From Caprella mutica (Eukaryota > Arthropoda > Malacostraca > Amphipoda > Caprellidae): a stretch of DNA of 64,000 bases. The translations under genes were made by a program, and so were the position numbers. Location of the stretch: assembly GCA_947561585.1 (NCBI GenBank), contig CANNZV010000121.1:558001-622000 (forward strand). The letters are read 5' to 3'. The notes under the pieces are model-generated. The model did no database searches and had not been told where the DNA came from. It saw nothing but the letters and a program-made list of their open reading frames with translations. Below, one piece after another: positions 1 to 11,024 of this stretch. Position 1 is the first letter of the stretch; the number at the start of each line of letters is the position of its first letter.

Positions 1-170
1 ACCGATATGTAAATTGCCATCGAAAACCGATGCATTCCATCGGCAGGACACATGGATGTATATTCATATTCTATAAGCCCTGAAATAAACTATTCATAAT
101 ATATTGGAAACACTTAGTCACACGGACATGGATTGCAGACCCCTGCGAACTGAGGCACTTTTCGAAAACA

Positions 171-520
171 CAGTATAAAAAGATACTGTGCAGTATTAAA
201 AGATACTGTGCAGTATTAAAAGATACTGTGCAGTATTAAAAGAAACTGTGCAGTATTAAAAGATACTGTGCAGTATAAAAAGATACTGTGCAGTATTAAA
301 AGATACTGTGCAGTATAAAAAGATACTGTGCAGTATAAAAAGATACTGTGCAGTATTAAAAGATACTGTGCAGTATTAAAAGATACTGTGCAGTATTAAA
401 AGATACTGTGCAGTATTAAAAGATACTGTGCAGTATTAAAAGTTACTGTGCAGTATTAAAAGATACTGTGCAGTATTAAAAGATACTGTGCAGTATTAAA
501 AGATACTGTGCAGTATTATA
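171..520. repeat. 20-bp minisatellite with a hairpin in every unit
   Basis: About 17 head-to-tail copies of a 20-bp unit, AGTATTAAAAGATACTGTGC. AGTAT and ATACT inside the unit are reverse complements separated by six bases, so each unit can form a short stem. Variation is mostly one base (TATTAAAA versus TATAAAAA). The array lies in the putative intron. Confidence 0.95.
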
Positions 521-550
521 GTATACAGGGCAATATTATTATATGAATAG

Positions 551-1045
551 CATCACTCACAGATGCAGGACATCATCTTCTCATGCATCACTCACAGATG
601 TAGGACATCATCTTCTCATGCATCACTCACGGATGCAGGACATCATCTTCTCATGCATCACTCACGGATGCAGGACATCATCTTCTCATGCATCACTCAC
701 AGATGTAGGACATCATCTTCTCATGCATCACTCATAGATGTAGGACATCATCTTCTCATGCATCACTCATAGATGTAAGACATCATCTTCTCATGCATCA
801 CTCATAGATGTAGGACATCATCTTCTCATGCATCACTCATAGATGTAGGACATCATCTTCTCATGCATCACTCATAGATGTAGGACATCATCTTCTCATG
901 CATCACTCACAGATGCAGAACATCATCTTCTCATGCATCACTCACAGATGTAGGACATCATCTTCTCATGCATCACTCACAGATGCAGGACATCATCTTC
1001 TCATGCATCACTCATAGATGTAGGACATCATCTTCACATGCATCA
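551..1045. repeat. 35-bp minisatellite
   Basis: About 14 copies of a 35-bp unit containing CATCACTCACAGATG and GGACATCATCTTCTC. Units differ by C/T at a few fixed sites (CACAGATGCAGG versus CATAGATGTAGG). Because 35 is not a multiple of three, the frame shifts from unit to unit and the small open frames here have no coding meaning. Confidence 0.95.
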
Positions 1046-1671
1046 CGCGGAAGAGAAGAAATCCATCTAAGGCGCAGTCTCAAATGCCCGATGAATGACT
1101 GGATTCATTGTATCGTCTGTTCGAATCGTGACTTGGGAATATATGAGGATTGAGAGAGCGAGGCTTGTTGAAAATATCCTTTGAATCCTGTCTTTGCAGA
1201 ATGATTTATTTGATACATTTCATTGAAAGCCTATGATTCGGTTATCAATCAGAATTTTCCTTAGAGTCGAAAAAATATATAATAGATTATGTAGTATGGG
1301 TATTTTTGTGGGTAAGCAATTACATCAAAAAATATAAATTAATAATTCATCTTGAAAATTTATTCAATATCATTTCATATTTACATGTTAGGCACAATTG
1401 CACTAATAAATAAATATATTTGAAAACATTCATAGAAATAAATAAACAATTACTTTATGTATTTAGTTTTAAATGGCCCACCGTTGACAAAGAAATGAAA
1501 CTTGGTGTCGAAATATCACAGTCTTTTCTGTATTCTTAATATAAACAGCTGAACTGTATTTCTTTTTAGAAATATCCATCAGGAAATCTAATAGAATAAT
1601 CTTGATTATGAAATGCATTTAGATTAATATAATCGAAATAAGAACTATTTTGCAATGAATAAAATATTGTT

Positions 1672-1686
1672 TTCTTCTTTTTACAG
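1672..1686 (+). promoter_or_regulatory. splice acceptor (polypyrimidine tract and AG)
   Basis: The run TTTTCTTCTTTTTACAG ends at 1686 and is followed directly by the receptor reading frame (GTG TCG GAA). With this acceptor the frame starts on a whole codon, so the intron is phase 0. This decides the exon start: the first residue is an internal Val, not an initiator Met. Confidence 0.85.
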
Positions 1687-2742
1687 GTGTCGGAAGATTT
1701 GGGCTATGTAATATACTCGTCCCTTGGAAGCTTCTGGATTCCGAGTGCCATCATGATCTTCGTGTACATAAGAATTTACTACGCTGCAAAAGCAAGGGCG
1801 AATAAAAGCATCCCTAAAGACAGGTACAGGAAAAACATGAAGAAGGATACAACTTGCACCACTCCTGAACCTTGCACGAGTATGGAAGCAACTCCTAAAT
1901 TAAATAAACGAACACATCTTAAAGCAGGCACTAGCGCTCATAGCGGAGACATGAGTAAGATGCAGCGAGGACTGCAAAAAGAGCACTTAGCGTTAATAAA
2001 TAAGAAAGTTCAGATATATGAAGAGAAAACTAGAGAAGGAGATGATAACAGAGAGGCACTGCTTTCAGATCAGGAGTTGTGTACACCACTGAAAACACTT
2101 AGTGCTAAGGTAGATGCTGACCATAAGAATCACAACTTTCAGGATGAGAACGGTCTGTACTTGAGAGGTTTGGAAATGGCACAAGAAAATTCCACACCGA
2201 GTGGTCTATCCCCAGGTATCAGCCCAACTAAAGACAGCAGTGGATCTGGTCTTTCTCCCCCAACAACACTAAAGAAAGGCCATTCCGCAATATCGGTGGA
2301 TGGAGACCAAATGAGTGACATGGAGCCAAGTTCTTCAGATTCAGGAGCCATGACGAGATGTTCCGTGATGAAACCGCTCAAAATGAGATTCTGCCACCCG
2401 TTCATAGGCAAGAAAATCAACAAACCGAAAAGGGAAATCATCGACATGGGAAGAGTGAGACAGACGAATGCTCTGAGAGATCCAGATAAAGAGAAACGTA
2501 GGATGGCTCGTAAAAAAGAGAAACGTGCCACTTTTATTCTAGGTCTCATCATGGGTTCCTTTATCGCTTGTTGGTTACCGTTTTTCGTTATGTACATTCT
2601 AGGCTCTGTAACGTCTATCCCACCCATAGCGTTCCGAATTGCCTTCTGGTTGGGATATACGAATTCAGCACTAAATCCTGTAATTTATACAATATTCAAC
2701 AGAGATTTTAGAAGAGCCTTTAGAAAAATTCTATTCAAGTAA
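1687..2742 (+). CDS. Octalpha2R: alpha2-adrenergic-like octopamine receptor, last coding exon (TM5 to C terminus)
   Basis: This exon encodes 351 residues of a plasma-membrane aminergic GPCR. Residues 6-35 are TM5 (GYVIYSSLGSFWIP); the serines at 11, 12 and 15 fall at positions 5.42, 5.43 and 5.46, which contact the amine ligand's ring hydroxyl in this class, and Pro19 is 5.50. Residues of about 36-280 are a very long third intracellular loop, rich in Ser, Thr and basic residues and ending in RRMARKKEKRAT. TM6 (281-305) has FIACWLPFF, that is C6.47, W6.48, P6.50, F6.51 and F6.52. TM7 (314-337) has the W7.40 and Y7.43 of WLGY and the NPVIY motif. The short tail NRDFRRAFRKILFK is helix 8. Known family role: octopamine sensing, usually Gi-coupled. 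TM6 and the tail match my memory of insect Octalpha2R better than 5-HT1 or tyramine receptors, but paralogue assignment needs an alignment. TM1-TM4, including DRY, lie upstream of the window. Confidence 0.85.
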   Translation: MSEDLGYVIYSSLGSFWIPSAIMIFVYIRIYYAAKARANKSIPKDRYRKNMKKDTTCTTPEPCTSMEATPKLNKRTHLKAGTSAHSGDMSKMQRGLQKEHLALINKKVQIYEEKTREGDDNREALLSDQELCTPLKTLSAKVDADHKNHNFQDENGLYLRGLEMAQENSTPSGLSPGISPTKDSSGSGLSPPTTLKKGHSAISVDGDQMSDMEPSSSDSGAMTRCSVMKPLKMRFCHPFIGKKINKPKREIIDMGRVRQTNALRDPDKEKRRMARKKEKRATFILGLIMGSFIACWLPFFVMYILGSVTSIPPIAFRIAFWLGYTNSALNPVIYTIFNRDFRRAFRKILFK

Positions 2743-2802
2743 TTCATTTTTGAGAAATCGAAAATGTATTATTTTCTGAATTTCATCATTTGAATGGCAT
2801 TC

Positions 2803-2808
2803 AATAAA
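2803..2808 (+). promoter_or_regulatory. candidate poly(A) signal of the receptor gene
   Basis: AATAAA sits 60 bases after the stop codon (TAA at 2740-2742), with T-rich DNA just behind it (ACTTTGTAAAG). That makes a short 3' UTR of roughly 80-90 bases plausible. AATAAA is common in AT-rich DNA, so the position is the main support. Confidence 0.5.
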
Positions 2809-2923
2809 AGACCAACTTTGTAAAGACAATCCCCTCTGTATCTCAATTCTGAATAACTAAACATGAATATTTACTCGCTAGAAATCTTCGAAGATATCAC
2901 CATTTTACAGAATTTCCCTCTTA

Positions 2924-3191
2924 AGGGCCGTACACACGTAGGTTTTTTTAATTCTTTCCACCAGACTTTTAACTAAGCTCCTCCTACTTTTTCCACAAAA
3001 ATATAGGAAATGACGATATAATTATTATCTATTTCGGTTGGTATCCAAGATACGTGCAGGTATCATGGACACCAACTAAAATAAATAATAATACTTAAAG
3101 CTTTTTCCTATATTCTTGTGGTAAAAGTAGGAGGAGCTTAGTTAAAAGTCTGGAGGAAAAACTTAAAAAAAACCTACGTGTGTACGGCCCT
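2924..3191. mobile_element. PIF/Harbinger-type foldback MITE with TTA target duplication
   Basis: A 268-bp near-perfect inverted repeat. The ends are AGGGCCGTACACACGTAGG and its complement, flanked on both sides by TTA (2921-2923 and 3192-3194). A 3-bp TTA duplication with GGGCC-like ends is typical of PIF/Harbinger non-autonomous elements. Its centre (3038-3075) is a slightly degraded copy of the 38-bp palindrome found in four family A MITEs, although the termini are unrelated. Confidence 0.85.
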
Positions 3192-3429
3192 TTATGTACG
3201 ATAGTTCAACTTCGCTTGGTAGCATAATATCTTCATATAGTCAGTAAAGATTATTATCAATAACGAAATATCTTAGTAGGGAAGCACTAAACTCTCCTCA
3301 AGAAACACAACTTCATTCCCATCTGTCGAAAAGACGACAGATTGATCTATAAAGTTATTTAAAATACCGACAACAGAGAAACTTTACGTAATTAATTATA
3401 CATTTTGAATACTAATCTATAATAACATA
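3192..3429. other. spacer, nothing recognised
   Basis: AT-rich single-copy DNA between two MITEs. No open frame, repeat or RNA gene is apparent. Confidence 0.6.
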
Positions 3430-3594
3430 TAGGGTAAGTTCTAAGTTATTGGACGATTCCACAAGCTCGATCAGGTAAAAAAAATATTTTAATTTAATAT
3501 TTTAATTTCATGAAGTCTTAGTTAAAATGTAGGAATAATATTTCTTCATATGATCGAAAATTTGGAACCGTTCGGTAACTCGGAACTTACACTA
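3430..3594. mobile_element. family A foldback MITE (TAGGGTAAGTTC), short form
   Basis: The left end is TAGGGTAAGTTCTAAG and the right end reads GAACTTACACTA, with outer TA on both sides. The inner arms (TATTGGACGATTCCAC versus GGAACCGTTCGGTAAC) are imperfect complements. The 165-bp copy lacks the central palindrome of the longer members. TA ends fit a Tc1/mariner-mobilised MITE. Confidence 0.8.
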
Positions 3595-3741
3595 CCAACG
3601 TCTTTATAGATGTTTAGATATTTCATTAAACTATCAGAACTTAAAAAGAAAAAGACTTACCATAATATCTTGTGATATTTAATGTAATTTGGACCTAAAT
3701 TAGAGTAAGGTACTTATAGTTTGATGTTCTAAATACGTTAG

Positions 3742-3966
3742 TTAACGTATTCTAGTCTCAGATCTAACTTCAGCACAGTAAGTATTCAACTTACGACAAA
3801 TCTTTTTGAACATTATAGATAATGCACTAAAATAATAAATAGATACATTTAATTCAAGAACATAATGAAAAATGCAGTTCCGTTTATTTAGTTTAAATTT
3901 AAAATACGGATTAAAATGATTTAAAGAAATCGAAAAGTATAGCAATTTATTATCACTTTTTATCAA
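3742..3966. other. AT-rich region with a 74-codon open frame, not supported as a gene
   Basis: The minus-strand open frame is Asn, Tyr and Lys-rich, matches nothing I recognise and has no regulatory context. Chance open frames of this size are expected here. Confidence 0.5.
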
Positions 3967-3992
3967 ACGATGGTGCTCGAATAGAATATGAC

Positions 3993-4090
3993 TAGGGTAA
4001 GTTCCAAGTTATCAGTCTGTTCCATATTATCGATCATAAATTTGTTCGATCGAAAACGTGGAACAGTTCAATAACTCTGAACTAACCCTA
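3993..4090. mobile_element. family A foldback MITE, shortest copy
   Basis: Only 98 bp from outer TA to outer TA. The left arm TAGGGTAAGTTCCAAG and right arm TGAACTAACCCTA are complementary, as are the inner GATCATAAATTTGTTCGATC parts. It looks like the two family A arms with the whole middle deleted. Confidence 0.8.
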
Positions 4091-4367
4091 TTTACTCTCA
4101 ATATTTGATATGATAGTACATACAGAATCACATGCGGGTCCATATCAAATAAAAGTAATGTACTATACGTGACATAAGTCTCTTAAATCATATATTTATG
4201 AGACTGTATGTGCTAGTTACATGTATGAATAATCTCTCATGCATTTATCGTGTATGGTACCACTCATATCTAGCTCAATAAAGGAATAATGTTAATGCTA
4301 TCTAGGCTACCAAATTGATTATAAATCAATATTATATCATTCATATTAGAAGCATTGGCCCAATAAC

Positions 4368-4455
4368 TCAAGGAGAATTTATGGTGGTGCAGTAAATAAT
4401 CAAGTGGATATCCCACTCTTAATCTTCTATGACCCCACCATAGCATTCTCCCTGG
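4368..4455. mobile_element. family B foldback MITE (about 88 bp)
   Basis: The left arm AAGGAGAATTTATGGTGGTG and the right arm ending GACCCCACCATAGCATTCTC are imperfect reverse complements. The inner sequence TCTTAATCTTCTA recurs in the copies at 6131 and 24424. An open frame on the minus strand (4270-4476) runs through it and is not a gene. Confidence 0.7.
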
Positions 4456-5287
4456 GTACATAAAAAGTGGTATCAATTCCTTCCAAAAATGAAAACTTAT
4501 TACATTTAAAATACATAATTTTTTCCAAATACAAAAAATGTTGGTAGGATCTTTCTCGGTGAGATTATACCGACTGCTTCTAGTAAGTAGCTAACTGCCA
4601 AATGTACGAGGTTTGTGATGGGAGTACGGTTAAAGGGACACGTGGACCCAATTTCAGAGCATCTCTTAAATTCCTTCATCCGTTAGATTTAAAATATCAA
4701 ATTTGTTGTTAGTTAATAATTGTGTATTTAATGTTCATTAATGGATGTTGTTGATATAATATTTACGCTAAAATATAACTTATATATTAGATTTAAGTCC
4801 AGCCATAGAGATATATTGACTATATATTAAAACATGGCTCATGAGTTCACAAAAACGGATATATTGTAAATAGTCGGTGTTCTAGTTACCTTGGATTTGA
4901 TATAAATGTGTTAGTGGTACCAATACCTTATATACCTAATATAACGTAAGTAACTATTTTTGATAATTGTACAACTACTTATTAAATTAAACTAATATCC
5001 AAATTATTTTTCATCACTCATATTATGGAAATTAGAATAGTTATTTATAAAGTTGATGAATATTTTATATATAGTTTCAATAAATTTGTTATAGCTTAAA
5101 ATAACGATTCCATTTTACCATTTTAATTGTGTATAAACTTCATTTTGAAGATTTTATGAGTGAAACCTAAATTTCAGGATAGGATTATATAAACTGATGG
5201 ATATTTTAATATGGATGTAAATCATGTCGGTTAAAATAACCAACAATTGAGGTCTCGAGTTCATGAAGGGTTAATCCAAGCCACATG
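4456..5287. other. AT-rich single-copy stretch
   Basis: No long open frame, tandem repeat or RNA gene was seen on either strand. The sequence is strongly AT-biased with many short stop-rich frames. Confidence 0.6.
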
Positions 5288-5476
5288 TAGGGTAAGTTCT
5301 CAATTACCGGTCAGTTTTCGGACACGTAAGAAAAAACGATATATTTTATTGGTATCCATGATACCTGCAGGTATCATGGATACCAATAAAAATGAAAAAT
5401 AAATTATTATTATTATATCGTTTTTTCTTACGTATCCCAAAATGGGGAACTGACCGATAATCAAGAACTTACACTA
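5288..5476. mobile_element. family A foldback MITE with perfect palindromic core
   Basis: The outer ends are TAGGGTAAGTTC and GAACTTACACTA, 189 bp in total. At 5349-5386 lies a perfect 38-bp palindrome: TTGGTATCCATGATACCTG followed by its reverse complement, centred on CTGCAG. AT-rich shoulders (ACGATATA on one side, TATATCGT on the other) continue the stem. Confidence 0.9.
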
Positions 5477-6130
5477 GGTACATTTCTGATCGTTTCTCTC
5501 AGTGTTTTATTGATATGTACCAAAGTTTTGAAGTCATTTAAAATGCTTTCGATTTTTCTTGGCACGAATTAAAAGTTCAACAAATGAAATAAACATATCA
5601 TATACAAAAAATACCATACAATATCTAAATAAAATACAATCTGAATATACTTCAAAATTATGAATCTAAATATTGTGGTGGTTTGCTGCATATTAAAAAT
5701 ATAAATAAATAAATTTTCTTTCTAAATTTCCATTATTATTTAAATTTTCTAGTTTATCAGAATCCTCTTTTGATTTGTTGAAATCTTGAATAAAACTATT
5801 TACCATAAAATGCGTAGTGTGATTAAGGTCTTCCATGTGAAAATCTAATTACATGATTAGAAAGAATTAGAAAAAGATAAGAATTTTACGAATATAAATT
5901 CGAATCTATCTTAATAAACTTATTATAACACAACTTCGCTATGACATCAATTTTACCTCTACTTTTGTAAATTAACTAATAATAATTTTCCATTAAAATT
6001 CACTATACAAAACATATTACATCTGATTACATCTATTTGCTCATGTCAAAAACCTGTAAAAATAGAATATAATTTCTCAAGAACAACCCATGACACTTCC
6101 TTCGAATATAAACATCTATGTGACTCTATC
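5477..6130. other. AT-rich single-copy stretch
   Basis: No coding or repeat structure was recognised. The DNA is AT-rich with scattered poly-A/T runs. Confidence 0.6.
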
Positions 6131-6218
6131 CCAGTGAGAAAGTTATGGTGGGGCCACAGAAGATTAAGAGGGAGCCCCACATATTCTTCTATGACCTCTC
6201 AATAGTTTTCTCTGTTGG
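6131..6218. mobile_element. family B foldback MITE
   Basis: The left end is CCAGTGAGAAAGTTATGGTG; the right end ATAGTTTTCTCTGTTGG is its imperfect complement. The inner parts GGGGCCACAGAAGATTAAGA and TTCTTCTATGACC pair as well. This is one of the best preserved copies and carries the CCCAGTGAGAAAG terminus that resembles the satellite unit at 25348-26584. Confidence 0.75.
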
Positions 6219-6253
6219 AGATGGAGCGAGTGAAAAGTTAACTAGGTAAAGTG

Positions 6254-6434
6254 TAGGGTAAGTTACGTATTACCGCACAGAACATTCACTGGTCAAGCTG
6301 TGAATAAAAGTATATATTAAGATAAATAATTACAGTAAAAATTAACTGTGACTATTTCTGTCATACTGTCACTATACTGTCAAGTAACAAATGTACGAAA
6401 TTGCGTAACGATCGGTATGACGTAATTTACCCTA
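6254..6434. mobile_element. diverged family A-like foldback
   Basis: TAGGGTAAGTTACG at the left and CGTAATTTACCCTA at the right are complementary, with outer TA. The arms then read TATTACCGCACAG versus GATCGGTATGA, so it is related at the ends but diverged inside. It lacks the 38-bp core. Confidence 0.65.
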
Positions 6435-6843
6435 ATTTCTAGAGGTTACTATTAATCTACGGAGCCCACTCGTAGTTTTTTAGTTACTTCCTATTGGCCA
6501 AGTTAAAGAGTCCCAAAATGTCCCAACTTTGCATTTAAATGATTTGCAATCATGTTCTCAGTATCTAGATATAATTTCATAGATCTTCTACTGTGTACAT
6601 AAAATATATATTAGAGATAAGCTTTTGTACATACTGTAAGTAGGAGAGTATATATAACATATAGCTTATTTCCGACCATTTTCGTATGAAGAATAAGTCC
6701 CAAAAGTAAGTTTAAGATATAATATATATACAATATATATTATATTAATACTCAATTTGAAGTTAACTCGTTGGTTAATTGGTTTAACTTGCTTCAAATT
6801 AAGTCCGTTTATGTTGAAGGTATTTGTAGATCACTTTGATGAA

Positions 6844-7352
6844 TTGTATTGTGACCTCTAAGGATACTAAGACCTCTAAAGTTATTGTGACCTCTAAGGA
6901 TACTAAGACCTCTAAGGTTACTGTGACCTCTAAGGTTATTGTGACCTCTAAGGTTAGTTTGACCTCTAAAGTTATTGTGACCTGTAAGGTTACTTTGACC
7001 TCTAAGGTTACTAAGACCTCTAAGGTTACTAAGACCTCTAAGGTTACTGTGACCTCTAAAGTTATTGTGACCTCTAAGGTTAGTGTGACCTCTAAGGTTA
7101 CTTTGACCTCTAAGGTTACTAAGACCTCTAAGGTTACTGTGACCTCTAAAGTTATTGTGACCTCTAAGGTTAGTGTGACCTCTAAGGTTACTTTGACCTC
7201 TAAGGTTACTTTGATCTCTAAGGTTATTGTGACCTCTAAGGTTATTGTGACTTCTAAGGTTACTTTGACCTCTTAGGTAACTTTGACCTCTAATGTTATT
7301 GCGACCTCTAAGGTTATTGTGACCTCTAAGGTTACTTTAACATCTCAATTAA
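6844..7352. repeat. 18-bp minisatellite carrying TGACCT and AGGTTA half-sites
   Basis: About 28 copies of an 18-bp unit, GTGACCTCTAAGGTTACT, with variants at the ACT/ATT/AGT positions. The unit is a multiple of three without stops, which creates a 146-codon open frame (6836-7276) of TSKVTV-like repeats; I do not call it a gene. Adjacent units juxtapose AGGTTA, three bases, then TGACCT. Confidence 0.95.
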
Positions 7353-8689
7353 CTGAGTCGTGTCTTCAGTTTTCAAATTGTTACAAATCTATGAAGATAC
7401 ATTAGTAGTATGAGAAATATTCATTTAATTTCGAAATAAATTGTAAAAATAATAGAGATTACTTTTCATAGAACACAATCTAACCACGAAAAAAATATAC
7501 TGTAAATAATTTTTTGTTTGTTCTGTATTATGATGTTATAGAAGTATATTATTTATTGTAATTTATACATGTATAGTAAGAAGAAATTTAAGTTTTTAAT
7601 GAAAATAAGTGTTAAGAAGTTTCAAATGGAAAAATTCTATCTTTTTCATAGAAATTAGACACTCTATTATTATAGACAATGTAAGTAAATCTCCTCCTTG
7701 TAAGTCTATACCATCAAATTATATGTTGAGTCATATAACTTATTAAACTGAATTATATTCCTATACTCTGATTTGTTTGAGTATCCTTAAATGCAAAATA
7801 AACTGTTCAATTTATAAAAAGTAGATGATACTTATCGCGTACCGTTAATATTACAATATTTTTTAATATATCATTTTTATGAATTCTGATATAAGATCGG
7901 TTTATGAAATAATTATTATCCCTGGTTATACGCTTTTACTACGATATTTTCAACTGAGTAAAATAATTTATATTCTTTTTTAAATATAATTTAATTTTAG
8001 TTTTTTTTTCATACTAATATCGTATCCATGCTACCAGCTGCTTGCCGAAAGTATTATGGGTTAGTGTGACGGACAGACAGACAGTAACCGTTCTTTTTTA
8101 TAGTATTGTTTACTAAGTTCAATTAATAGTGTATCTGATAATTAATCATCCATACTAATTATCTATAATTTCATAAGTAATCATAATCATTATATAGTCT
8201 TAACTTTAATTTAAATTGCACTAAAATTCAAGTATATTTTTAAAAGCAAATTAAAATGTAAATTAAGAATTATTTCAGATAGCATACTAATGAAACATAC
8301 CAGCAGGTTTTTCATTTTCAACTTGAAAATTCTGTCATCCAGTCTTCTGCTCAACAAATTTCATCTTCAAGTCTTTTTACATTTTACTTTCAAAAAAAAA
8401 TGGTGAATTTGATGAAAAAATAAAATGAATTATTTTATTCAAGAGGAAATGAAACATTTTAGGCCTGTTCATTTATCTCTAGTTTTGAATATGAAACTTC
8501 CATGAAGATGTATATGAACTTACAGCTTGAATAATAAAATGAAATTAAAACTTAATTTATGGCTTCATAAATAATTTCTGAAATTCATTTGAAAATTACT
8601 GAACGGAGAAAATTAAATTCAACCACGAGAAACTCACTCATTAATGTACAATTTAAATAACTACAAGTAATGTTAATTATTAACATACA
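7353..8689. other. AT-rich region, no gene seen
   Basis: Single-copy-looking, stop-rich DNA. A GACAGACAGACAG tract near 8073 is a minor simple repeat. No transposon ends were recognised. Confidence 0.55.
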
Positions 8690-8880
8690 TAATTTACGCC
8701 TTTCAGAAAAAAAAGGAATATTCGTTGTCTCAGTTTACTAGGTAGGGGTAAATAAAACTATATAAAAGGATGTAAAGGCTATTATGTTAATAAATTGAAT
8801 AGAAATTCAACCTTACGGAAAATAAAATAGGAAATAATTTCAGTAGAATAATTTGTTCCTATTTCTGTCTCGTTAAAAAG
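8690..8880. repeat. dispersed repeat family C, copy 1
   Basis: Contains TTTACGCCTTTCAGAAAAA, then GATGTAAAGGCTATTATG, then GGAAAATAAAATAGGAAATA. The same order of motifs recurs at 11600-11785 and 44535-44710. The class is unknown; no coding capacity is visible. Confidence 0.65.
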
Positions 8881-10969
8881 ATCTTAAAAAATAAAGCCGA
8901 TATTAATATATATTTCTAAATTAGTTATTAAATGACTTCACTAAATAAGTCCCATTTCTATAATGTTCGATTCATTTTATTAGATAAAGATAAAAAATGT
9001 TGAAATCAATAAATTTAACAGTAAATATTTACCGGAATAACGTTTCATTTTTCTGAACATTATTCTCAGCTTTTAGATTTCAGTTTTCAATTTAAAAGTG
9101 AAAATAAAACCTTGAATTCGGATACACGTGACAGATGAGCACACAATTGTGAGACAAACAAAATGAAAAAAATATAAAAGTCGGACGGCGATACTTCCGT
9201 CTGGAGAATATTAAGCAGAGGCACAAAAATGACTCCACGTGAATATTTTGGTTAAACAAAGTAAATATGCGGATATTTTATATACAGTAGGTAATACATT
9301 TTAGAATGAGAGTTCAAAAAATTATCAGAAGCTTTTTTTTGTAATAAAATGTTGATAGTAATTAGTAATATATCCGCGAAAATTTATATATAACGAACAA
9401 CAAGAAGGAGAAGAATATTATATCATGCATGTAACTGGGATGTTCACCGCATCGGCAGAAATAACGCTGCGGTCAGTTACATAATCAGCTGTCTTTGAAC
9501 AAAAATTTAAACAGTAACATACAGTGCAAAATTAGCAATATCGTGCGCATGCGCTCTATCATTTTTTTCGTACTCAAGATGTTCATCAGAAGATAGCGCT
9601 GCAGTTGTTATTTAATTTTAAGAAATATAATTTTTTTTAAATAAAATGGCATCAAATGATAAAAGACTAGTAATATTTATATCATATATTTTAAACTATT
9701 TTAGTCTATTATCTTATATTTAAAAATAAGAGTTACTTCTTGTTATGGAACGGGTCCACATTTTGATTATGTAAGAAAAATAAAAAATAAATAAAAAAAG
9801 TTATGAAATGTTCCAATCGTTTCTACACATTTGTTTTTATTTTATTTAAAAATAAATGCATTAAGAATAATTGACCAAACAACTAAAACCAGAAAAAGTG
9901 TACCTTTTTTCAAATGAGGGTAGTAAATTGGCAGTAAGTCAATAGGCCTACACTGTAGTGGATTTAACTAGCAATTGAAGCGTTTTATGTAGGCAATAGC
10001 GCAAACTTCTTCCCAAAGGAACGCAGTAAACACTAAACTTGAAGAGCGTAATGCCAAAGAAAACAAAAAACCTTAGGAGCAGCAATGTGATTTCGCTATA
10101 ATGTTCTTATTTGCTTTTATAGCTAAACATGTTTTTTTCTGTTATTTCCTTTTGATTTTATTGAAAGGAAATATGTGAAAGGAAGAAACTATTTAGGGTT
10201 CTTTAGCTGCTTTTAAAGTATCGATTTGGAAATTTATATCTAAAAAAAATATAACTAAATATTATTGTGGAAAATGTTGTGGGTTTAATGGATGAGAAGA
10301 TATTATAAAACGGTATACAGAAATCTGTTATCCAAATTACAACAGTTCGGGGGCACGTCTTCTTATTCATTTATCAATTATAGACTTTTAAAAATAGTAG
10401 TGTATAATTTTATGAAAGTGAATTAAATAATAAAACCCTAATATAAGATATGTATATTAATGTGAATGTAAATACAGTCACATTTTAATTTGGACTGAAT
10501 AATGATAACGATAAAATATCGACAAACTATAAAAAACCGATACTCAATTAAACTCTTTCGATGAATATAATAAACATTTCAAGCGAATTTAAATTAAGAA
10601 TAAACCAAATGATATTTTCCTGCAGTTAATGTTTAATATAGTTTTAAAAATTGAAACTAATTACAAAGTGCGGTTCTTGCCATCAAAGAAACTCTAGAAA
10701 ATAATGTATTCAAGATGACATCAGATGATAAAGTGTATCAAGTAAATTCTTAATAAAGTTGACCGTAGGATAAAAAGGACTTATGAAAATCAAGGAACAT
10801 CCCAATGAAGTTGTCGACTTCAAAGAAGCACAAAAAAAGAAAGTGAAAGCAATCAACATTATTCGACATTCGAGGGACATTTTCAGCCACACAATTTGCA
10901 TAAATTTTGATAGAAATTTGACCTACTATACCTCCTAAAGGGCCCCGCCAGCCAAATGAGAAACTGCAC
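8881..10969. other. AT-rich region with one GC-richer hairpin
   Basis: No gene is supported. Around 9400-9600 the sequence is less AT-biased (see 9429-9482). Two overlapping minus-strand open frames at 10710-11013 have no recognisable features and run into a family B fragment, so they are left out. Confidence 0.55.
9429..9482. repeat. two-step inverted repeat (hairpin)
   Basis: ATGTAACTG pairs with CAGTTACAT and, inside it, ACCGCA pairs with TGCGGT. The loops are GGATGTTC on one side and a 16-base apical loop. The 54-bp structure lies in one of the few GC-richer patches. It could be a degraded foldback or a structured RNA. Confidence 0.6.
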
Positions 10970-11010
10970 CCAGTGAGAAAGCTATGGAGGAGCCGTAGAA
11001 GAATAAGGCC
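10970..11010. mobile_element. family B MITE, one arm only
   Basis: CCCAGTGAGAAAGCTATGG followed by AGGAGCCGTAGAAGAATAAG matches the left arm of the other family B copies. The right arm is missing or was replaced by the foldback at 11025. The first 15 bases match the 15-bp satellite unit at 14 positions. Confidence 0.6.
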
Positions 11011-11024
11011 CATTAAGCAGTTAA

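Larger units (their letters stand above)
1..1686 (+). other. 3' part of the intron before the last receptor exon
   Basis: The receptor exon begins at 1687 right after a splice acceptor, so everything upstream is read as intron, or 5' flank if the annotation differs. It holds two minisatellites (171-520 and 551-1045) and otherwise AT-rich single-copy DNA. Short open frames at 543-1153 are translations of the 35-bp array and are not counted as genes. The earlier receptor exons (N terminus through TM4) must lie before this window. Confidence 0.75.

Noticed and set aside
2139..2627. 162-codon minus-strand frame
   Set aside because: Antisense shadow of the receptor exon.
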